From: Microbacterium sp. LKL04
GTDB lineage: Bacteria; Actinomycetota; Actinomycetes; Actinomycetales; Microbacteriaceae
Direction: 5' to 3'
Assembly: GCF_900102005.1 (NCBI RefSeq)
Contig: NZ_LT627736.1
Span: 124,001 to 188,000, forward strand
DNA length: 64,000 nucleotides
Positions 58,632 to 64,000 of the stretch are shown here, one piece after another. The notes under the pieces were generated by a model that was given only the letters and a program-made list of their open reading frames with translations, had not been told where the DNA came from and did not search any database. Every line of letters starts with the position of its first letter. Within the stretch, counting starts at the first letter, position 1. A program made the translations under genes and the position numbers.

Positions 58632-59612
58632 GTGGCCGCATCCCGAAAGACCTCCCGCAAGCCTGCCGCCAAGCGCACCGCGCCGCGTGGCAACCCGGCG
58701 AAGGCGCGCATGTCGTCTGCGCCGCCGAAGCCCGCCCCGGTCACCGCCCGCGACTGGATCGGTGCGGCGCGCCTTCGGACCCTGCCGCTCGCGATCAGTC
58801 CGATCCTGGTGGGCACGGGCGCGGCGGTCGCCGTCGGTGCCGGGTTCCACTGGGTTCTCGCGCTGTGCTGCCTCGCTGTCGCAGTGTCGCTGCAGATCGC
58901 GGTGAACTTCGCGAACGACTACAGCGACGGCATCCGCGGCACCGACGACCACCGTGTCGGCCCCACGCGCCTGACCGCGTCGGGTCGGGTGACGCCCCGC
59001 GCCGTCCTGACGGCCGCGCTGATCTTCTTCGCGATCGCGGCATTGGTGGGCATCGCGGTGGTCATCCGCACGCAGTTGTGGTGGATGCTGGCGGTCGGCG
59101 TCGTCTGCATCGTCGCCGCCTGGTTCTACACCGGCGGCAAACGGCCCTACGGGTACTTCGGCCTGGGCGAGCTGTTCGTCTTCGTCTTCTTCGGCCCGGT
59201 CGCCACCATCGGGACCACCTACGTGCAGGCGGGTTCGGTCCCCCAGGAGTCGTGGGTTCCGTCGATCGCCGTCGGCGCCCTCGCGTGCGGCGTGCTGATC
59301 ACCAACAATCTGCGCGACATCGCCCAGGATCGCGTCGCGGGCAAGCGCACCCTGACGGTCCTCATCGGCAAGCGCGGGTCGCAGGTGCTCTACACGGTGT
59401 TCATGCTGGTGCCGTTCGCCGTCGTGCCGGTCCTCGGCCTCGTCTACCCGGTCGCGTGGCTGTCGCTGCTCGTGCTGCTGGTGACACTGTCGGCCACCCT
59501 CATCGTCTGGACGTACCGGACACCGCGCGAACTGATCGTCGCGCTCCAGCTCAGCTCGATCGCGTCGCTCGCGTGGAGCGGGTTCATCCTCTGGGCGTAC
59601 GTCGCAGTCTGA
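58632..59612 (+). CDS. menA: 1,4-Dihydroxy-2-naphthoate polyprenyltransferase
   Basis: A 326-residue membrane prenyltransferase that joins the polyprenyl chain to dihydroxynaphthoate. The first Asp-rich motif is NFANDYSDGIRGTDD (about residue 98) and the second NNLRDIAQDRVAGKRTL (about 228). About eight helices. A basic, Ala/Pro-rich N-terminal extension of 40 residues precedes the first helix. GTG 58632 is chosen; TTG 58626 is possible. TAGGAT overlaps the menE stop eight bases before the GTG and might be an internal promoter. Confidence 0.93.
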   Translation: MAASRKTSRKPAAKRTAPRGNPAKARMSSAPPKPAPVTARDWIGAARLRTLPLAISPILVGTGAAVAVGAGFHWVLALCCLAVAVSLQIAVNFANDYSDGIRGTDDHRVGPTRLTASGRVTPRAVLTAALIFFAIAALVGIAVVIRTQLWWMLAVGVVCIVAAWFYTGGKRPYGYFGLGELFVFVFFGPVATIGTTYVQAGSVPQESWVPSIAVGALACGVLITNNLRDIAQDRVAGKRTLTVLIGKRGSQVLYTVFMLVPFAVVPVLGLVYPVAWLSLLVLLVTLSATLIVWTYRTPRELIVALQLSSIASLAWSGFILWAYVAV

Positions 59613-59615
59613 CGG

Positions 59616-59906
59616 TCAGCGGACGGTGCCGTCGGACGCGGCATCCTCATCGCGGAACGCATCTTCGACCGCCTCATCGCTGTTCGCGCGACGGCGCGCT
59701 TCGCGGCGCTCGGCGATCCCCATCGAGACGTCGTCGAGCGGGCGGCGGAGGAACAGCATCGAGAGGCTGAGGCCGATGAGCGCCGAGAAGATCGCGGCGA
59801 GCCAGTACTGCTCGCGGAGCACGGGGAACAGCATCATGATCCCGAACGGGACGAAGAAGGCGAGCAGCCGCAGCAGCGCGTAGACGAAGGCGGACCGAGC
59901 ACGCAT
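59616..59906 (-). CDS. DUF4229 membrane protein
   Basis: A 96-residue protein with two N-terminal helices (FVYALLRLLAFFVPFGIMMLF and WLAAIFSALIGLSLSMLFL) followed by a conserved basic turn (RRPLDDVSMGIAERREARR) and an acidic tail. This is the DUF4229 layout found beside men genes in actinobacteria. Function unknown. It converges on menA with a three-base gap; TAGAAT stands six bases before the ATG. Confidence 0.85.
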   Translation of the reverse strand: MRARSAFVYALLRLLAFFVPFGIMMLFPVLREQYWLAAIFSALIGLSLSMLFLRRPLDDVSMGIAERREARRRANSDEAVEDAFRDEDAASDGTVR

Positions 59907-59912
59907 GCGCCC

Positions 59913-59918
59913 ATTCTA
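59913..59918 (-). promoter_or_regulatory. -10 hexamer TAGAAT of the DUF4229 gene
   Basis: Six bases before the ATG at 59906. Confidence 0.5.
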
Positions 59919-59970
59919 CGGCCGCCAGTCTGAGCGGCAGCCGCGCCGCCTCAGGGCGCGACGGCGCGCC

Positions 59971-59976
59971 TAGGAT
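59971..59976 (+). promoter_or_regulatory. -10 hexamer TAGGAT of the PLDc_N/menD unit
   Basis: Six bases (ggagga, also a Shine-Dalgarno match) before the ATG at 59983. Confidence 0.5.
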
Positions 59977-59982
59977 GGAGGA

Positions 59983-60378
59983 ATGGCGCGCGTGTATCTG
60001 ATTCTGGCGCTGCTGTTCGCCGCCTTCTGGGTCTACAGCATCGTCGACTGCGCGCTGCAGCCGCCCACCCGTCATCGCGGGGTCAGCAAGCCGATCTGGC
60101 TGCTCATCGTCATCCTCCTTCCCGTCGTCGGCGGCATCCTCTGGTTCGTGATCGGTCGCGCTCGCGCGTCGTCGCAGCGCGTGACCTTCCGAGCGCCCGA
60201 CGACGATCCCGACTTCCTCGGTCGTATCGGGACCTCGAGCGATCAGGACGAGCGCATCCGCCGCCTCGAGGAGGAACTGGCCGCTCTCGACTCCGAGTCT
60301 CCCGACCCGCGCGATCGACCCGTCGATCCGCAGTCGGACGACGACACGGACGAACAGTCGCGCGGCTCGCGTTCCTGA
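59983..60378 (+). CDS. PLDc_N domain membrane protein
   Basis: A 131-residue protein with two helices (YLILALLFAAFWVYSIVDCAL and PIWLLIVILLPVVGGILWFVIG), the short PLDc_N domain named after the membrane anchor of cardiolipin synthases. The catalytic HKD part is absent; a soluble acidic tail with a short coiled coil (DERIRRLEEELAALD) follows. It sits directly before menD, one base between stop and start, so it is co-transcribed with it; a scaffold role is only a guess. Confidence 0.85.
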   Translation: MARVYLILALLFAAFWVYSIVDCALQPPTRHRGVSKPIWLLIVILLPVVGGILWFVIGRARASSQRVTFRAPDDDPDFLGRIGTSSDQDERIRRLEEELAALDSESPDPRDRPVDPQSDDDTDEQSRGSRS

Positions 60379-60379
60379 C

Positions 60380-62158
60380 ATGACGACTGCCGGACCCGGG
60401 CGCGCGCCGGCGACCGATGCCGCGGCGGCGCTGCTCACTCGACTCGTGGAGCGCGGGCTGCGCCACATCGTCCTCTCACCCGGGTCGCGGTCGCAGGCGC
60501 TCGCGCTCGTCGCCGCCGAGCTCGAAGCGCGCGGGCTCGTCCGCCTCCACGTCCGTATCGACGAGCGCGTCGCGGGCTTCACCGCCCTCGGGATCGGTCG
60601 TGAGGACCGGATGCCGGCCGTCGTCGTCTGCACGTCGGGTACAGCGGTCGCGAACCTCCTCCCCGCCGTCCTGGAAGCACACCATTCCGGTGTGCCACTG
60701 CTGCTGCTCACCGCCGACCGTCCGCCGGAGCTCCGCGGCATCGGCGCGAATCAGGCCACGCGGCAGCCCGGGATGTTCTCCGGGTTCGTGCGGCTCGAGG
60801 CCGATCTCCCGGTGGCCGAGCTACGGGCCGATTCCTTCGACGCCGACGAGGTCGCCGCGTTCCGAGCCGCGGCCGACGAAGGGTGGGATGCCGCTGTCGG
60901 CGCCGGATCCCGCGTCGCCGGCCCCGTGCACCTCAACGTCCCCTTCCGCGAGCCGCTCGCCGGTGAGGTGCCCGCGTGGCTCCCGTCGGCGCCGGTCGAT
61001 GCTCCGGCATCCGAGACATCCGTCACGGAGGAGACCGTCGAAGCGGAATGGGGCGCGCACTACCAGGGCGGCGGCGGCGTGGGTGCCGCAGTCGAGCCCG
61101 CCGAGTCCGAGCCGGTCGTGCTCGAGGCGGGCCCGCGGACGGTCATTGTTGCAGGTGCCGATGCGGGAGCGGATGCCGAACAGCTCGCGCATGACGGCCG
61201 GTTCCCCCTCATCGCCGAGATCGTCAGCGGCGCACGCTACGGACGACACCTCGTGCACGGCTACCGCCGTCTGCTGTCCGATCCCGATCTCGGCGGGCGC
61301 ATCGAACGCGTCGTCGTCTTCGGGCACCCCACCCTGAGCCGCGAGGTCGCCCGCCTGCTCAGCCGCGACGACGTCGAGGTCCTCGCCGTGCGCGGACCGG
61401 GGGAGAACCTGAACCTCAACGGGGCGACGCTGCCGGTCGATGCCGTGGCTGCAGAGAGGGGCGATCGGGACTGGCTGGGCGCCTGGATGCGTGCGTCACG
61501 CGATCAGATCGTCGATCTCAGTCCCGCCGCTCCTGACGCCGATGCCCTGGCGTCGGCCGTCCCCGCCGAGCGGCTGGGGGCGATCTCCGCCGAACTCGGG
61601 GCGATCCGTGCACCGCTCGACCGGGCAGGCCTCGTCGACGCACTCTGGCGCGCGACCTGGCCGCATGACCGGTTGCTGTTCGGCTCGTCCCGTCTCGTGC
61701 GGGTGGCCGACGCGATCCTGGGCGGGAAGAAGGTGCCCGTTCATGCGAACCGCGGTCTCGCCGGGATCGACGGGACCATCGCGACGGGTCTCGGCATCGC
61801 GGCGGCGTCCCAGCGGGGCGCGACGCCCGGGGTCACCCGGGTCCTGCTCGGCGACCTCGCGTTCCTGCACGACGTCGGGGCGCTCCTGCATCCGTCGGCC
61901 GAAGCGGAGCCGCGCATCCAGGTCGTCGTCGGGAACGACGGCGGCGGCACCATCTTCGACGGTCTCGAGGTCGCGGGAGTCGCAGGGTCCGCGGCGTTCG
62001 ACCGGGTCCAGTACACGCCGCAGACCGCGCGCATCGAAGAACTCGCGAGAGCGTACGGGTGGGAGTACCGGCGGGTCACCACGCGCGGTGCTCTCGATCA
62101 GGCGCTGACGTCGCCGGTCGGCGGGCGGCAGATCATCGAAGTCCCGCTGGAGCGATAG
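60380..62158 (+). CDS. menD: SEPHCHC synthase (MenD)
   Basis: A 592-residue thiamine diphosphate enzyme that joins isochorismate and 2-oxoglutarate, the first committed step of menaquinone synthesis. The catalytic Glu is in HVRIDERVAGFTALG; SPGSRSQALALVAA is the substrate-binding arginine block, and the ThDP/metal motif is VVGNDGGGTIFDGLE near residue 520. A central insert (about residues 215-260) is low-complexity Glu/Pro/Gly. The ATG lies one base after the upstream stop. Confidence 0.95.
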   Translation: MTTAGPGRAPATDAAAALLTRLVERGLRHIVLSPGSRSQALALVAAELEARGLVRLHVRIDERVAGFTALGIGREDRMPAVVVCTSGTAVANLLPAVLEAHHSGVPLLLLTADRPPELRGIGANQATRQPGMFSGFVRLEADLPVAELRADSFDADEVAAFRAAADEGWDAAVGAGSRVAGPVHLNVPFREPLAGEVPAWLPSAPVDAPASETSVTEETVEAEWGAHYQGGGGVGAAVEPAESEPVVLEAGPRTVIVAGADAGADAEQLAHDGRFPLIAEIVSGARYGRHLVHGYRRLLSDPDLGGRIERVVVFGHPTLSREVARLLSRDDVEVLAVRGPGENLNLNGATLPVDAVAAERGDRDWLGAWMRASRDQIVDLSPAAPDADALASAVPAERLGAISAELGAIRAPLDRAGLVDALWRATWPHDRLLFGSSRLVRVADAILGGKKVPVHANRGLAGIDGTIATGLGIAAASQRGATPGVTRVLLGDLAFLHDVGALLHPSAEAEPRIQVVVGNDGGGTIFDGLEVAGVAGSAAFDRVQYTPQTARIEELARAYGWEYRRVTTRGALDQALTSPVGGRQIIEVPLER

Positions 62159-62214
62159 CGCCGGCATCCGCAAGACCGTCGCGTCGCGCGTCGCCGCACG
62201 GCAGGATGAGCGGC

Positions 62215-63087
62215 ATGACTGCGACGCCTCACCCTTCCGGCGGCCACTGGACCACCTCGCCGACCACGCTGCTGCGGGTCGGATCGGGCTTCCGACTGGC
62301 GGACGTCGATCCCGATTCGACGCCCGGGTACGGCAAGGGCAAGAAGGCGGGCCAGGCCGACCTGGCCGCCGCGGCGGCGCAGTTCGATCAGCTGCAGGAG
62401 CGGCTGTACGCCCAGAGCCGGACGCAGCCGGACTCCCCGTCGGTTCTGCTCGTCCTTCAGGCGATGGACTCGGCAGGCAAGGGGGGTATCGTCCGGCACG
62501 TCATCGGCGCCACCGACCCGCAGGGCGTGCACCTGAAGGCGTTCAAGAAGCCGACGCCGGAGGAACTGGCGCACGACTTCCTGTGGCGGATCGAGAAGGA
62601 GGTGCCCGAGCCGGGGTACATCGGCGTCTTCGACCGATCACACTACGAGGATGTCCTGATCGGACGTGTCCGGCAGCTCGCCCCGGCGGACGAGATCGAG
62701 CGACGCTATGGAGCGATCGTCGACTTCGAGAAGCGCCTCGCGGACCGTGGCGTGCACATCGTGAAAGTGATGCTCCACATCTCCGGCGACGAGCAGAAGT
62801 CGCGGCTGGCGGAGCGGCTCGAGCGCCCCGACAAGCACTGGAAGTACAACCCCGGCGATGTCGACGAGCGCGAGCTGTGGCCGGCGTACATGGACGCGTA
62901 CCAGACGCTCTTCGAGCGGACGTCGGCGGACCAGGCGCCCTGGTTCGTCGTTCCCGCGAACGCCAAGTGGTACGCCCGGCTCGCGGTGCAGGCGCTGCTG
63001 ATCGACGTCCTGGAGCGTATCGACCCGCAGTGGCCCGCGGCGGACTTCGATGTGGCGGCCGAGAAGGCGCGGCTCGCTGCGACGTGA
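62215..63087 (+). CDS. Polyphosphate kinase 2 family protein
   Basis: A 290-residue PPK2-type kinase, using polyphosphate to phosphorylate nucleotides (or the reverse). Walker A is AMDSAGKGG (residues 83-91) and Walker B FDRSHYEDV (139-147); the lid is RLERPDKHWKYNPGDVDERELW. A single PPK2 domain of this length usually works on NDP or NMP. ATG 62215 with AGGA eight bases upstream is preferred to ATG 62206. The gene follows menD but with its own ribosome binding site. Confidence 0.92.
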   Translation: MTATPHPSGGHWTTSPTTLLRVGSGFRLADVDPDSTPGYGKGKKAGQADLAAAAAQFDQLQERLYAQSRTQPDSPSVLLVLQAMDSAGKGGIVRHVIGATDPQGVHLKAFKKPTPEELAHDFLWRIEKEVPEPGYIGVFDRSHYEDVLIGRVRQLAPADEIERRYGAIVDFEKRLADRGVHIVKVMLHISGDEQKSRLAERLERPDKHWKYNPGDVDERELWPAYMDAYQTLFERTSADQAPWFVVPANAKWYARLAVQALLIDVLERIDPQWPAADFDVAAEKARLAAT

Positions 63088-63187
63088 GCGCCGACATCGC
63101 GCACCACGGCGGTCTCTGGGAGAGCGGCGGGTCGGACGATCTCGCCTCGCCCGCATCGGTACACGATGGCGCTCTGCGGGTGTGTCG

Positions 63188-63890
63188 TCAGAAGGGTGCC
63201 GGGTCTCCGGGGTGTGTTGTGGCAGGGGTGAAGGCAACGGCCGGGGTGGGTGCGTCTTCTCTGTAGGTCCTGCCGAGGGGTGAGGTCCATTCGAGGACTC
63301 CACCCGAGAGTTGTCGCACCCGCCAGGCGGTGAATTGCTTCATCGAATGATGCCGTTGGCAGAGGTGGGCGAGGTTCCTCGTGGCGTTCCGCGAACGTCC
63401 GCGGGTGCATCCGGTGCGCAAGGATCTCGAGCTCACCCCGGACTCGGTTCGGGGTCTCGCCTTCGCACCGTTCGATGGCGATGGCTTCGAACTCGGCCCA
63501 CAACTTCGCGGGCAGGTTCAGCCCGGCGTCGACGATCGCCTTCACGTGCCCCCGGACGATCCGCCCGGCTTCCCACGCGGCGACCGACGCGGGGAATCCC
63601 TCGATGATCGTCCGCGCCTCCCCGATCCGACGCTGAACCGCCCGGTCGGTGAGCCGCATCACCCCCGCGACCTCCGCAGAGATCGACCGGAGCACCATGT
63701 CGTGCACCGGGACTCTCGCGTTGCGGGGTGCGCCCTGCTCGTCCGCCAGCCGCCCCGCAGCGGCCAGCACGCGAAGCTCCGCGATCTGCCCCGCAGCGAT
63801 CCGGCGGCCCACGTCCTCGACGTCCGCAACGATGCCCGCGACGGCGGCGGTATACGCCTCGCCATCGGGGGTTTCCATCGCTTCCGTCAT
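63188..63890 (-). pseudogene. DUF222/HNH endonuclease, internally deleted and frameshifted
   Basis: The N-terminal half of a DUF222 protein reads from ATG 63890 (MTEAMETPDGEAYTAAVAGI) through VRGELEILAHRMHPRTFAERHEE near 63375. The frame then changes: the tail of the HNH domain, NLAHLCQRHHSMKQFTAWRV then GGVLEWTSPLGRTYREDAP, continues in a different frame to the stop at 63188. The middle of the family (about 150-200 residues, including the core HNH with its CxxC and DH) is missing. The join lies in about 63371-63380. Intact relatives are 400-550 residues, so this copy is dead or yields only a truncated DUF222 product. Confidence 0.85.
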
Positions 63891-63932
63891 GCCTCCACCC
63901 TCGCACCAACCTCCGACATCGACTCGAGCCGT

Positions 63933-64000
63933 TCATCGCAGGTGGGAGCGGATGGCCTTCGCGACGGCATCCGGTCGTTCGACCGGTACGAAGTGCCCGG
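63933..64000 (-). CDS. C-terminal end of an alpha/beta hydrolase
   Basis: Only the last 22 residues are visible: PGHFVPVERPDAVAKAIRSHLR followed by TGA. G-H-F with the following P-E-R-P is the catalytic His region of alpha/beta hydrolases. The rest lies beyond the right edge. Confidence 0.65.
   Translation of the reverse strand, partial: GHFVPVERPDAVAKAIRSHLR

Noticed and set aside
62706..63890. A single 394-codon minus-strand frame from the DUF222 start into the PPK2 gene
   Set aside because: After about 63375 it is out-of-frame translation of the HNH tail and then antisense of the PPK2 kinase; the real structure is a deleted pseudogene.
1..64000. tRNA, rRNA, riboswitch or prophage genes
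   Set aside because: Both strands were scanned by eye for T-loop (GTTCRA) plus acceptor patterns, rRNA and common riboswitch cores; none convinced. A covariance-model search would settle this.

Overview
The window reads as chromosome of a high-GC actinobacterium of the Microbacteriaceae, most likely Microbacterium. Evidence: strongly G/C-ending codons, frequent GTG starts, a menaquinone (men) pathway, System II cytochrome c biogenesis, the actinobacterial small ribosomal protein bS22 next to a BldC-like regulator, a DUF222/HNH remnant, and the over-used word GGATGCCG/CGGCATCC. No rRNA, tRNA, CRISPR array, prophage or intact insertion sequence was recognised.

Layout. 0-13 kb: house-keeping and repair genes: alpha/beta hydrolase, AlkA-like glycosylase, an orphan winged-helix regulator, small conserved proteins, a DHA2 efflux pump, SbcD-SbcC, a nucleosidase and NadE. 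13-25 kb: a membrane protein with a PH-like tail, a very large nuclease-helicase fusion, upp, tadA, an Asp-nucleophile hydrolase, proC, a divergent MFS/MarR pair, a Ktr-type K+ uptake pair and an ArsR regulator. 25-33 kb: BldC-like regulator, bS22, a glutaredoxin-like protein, a Dabb protein, a four-gene ABC importer with 4-nt overlaps throughout, an MscS channel, an archaeal-type AspRS and DedA. 33.8-39.5 kb: a tight operon (phosphatase, TlpA, CcdA, ResB, CcsB, AlaX) for cytochrome c maturation. 39.5-39.7 kb: a repeat-dense junction. 39.7-45.3 kb: YhgE/Pip plus MMPL exporter under a divergent TetR with two palindromic operators. 45.4-47.2 kb: menC and a DUF1206 protein. 47.3-53.3 kb: a LacI-controlled arabino-oligosaccharide uptake locus with a GH51 arabinofuranosidase and no ATPase of its own. 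53.3-56.4 kb: lipoproteins and unknowns, including a zinc-ribbon/Vsr-like protein. 56.5-62.2 kb: menB, menE, menA, two small membrane proteins and menD. 62.2 kb to the end: PPK2 kinase, a deleted DUF222/HNH pseudogene and the tail of an alpha/beta hydrolase.

How the genes fit together. Menaquinone synthesis (menB, C, D, E, A) and cytochrome c maturation both serve the respiratory chain and take up much of the second half. The LacI/arabinose locus has matching operators before the regulator and before the binding-protein gene, so both can be controlled together. The TetR/MMPL/YhgE unit has the form of an inducible envelope export system; its MMPL protein carries an unusual C-terminal domain that resembles an ABC ATPase without a Walker A lysine. 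About twenty genes have a TANNNT hexamer 6-8 nt before the start codon, which suggests leaderless transcription is a main mode of expression here; this signal was also used to choose several starts.
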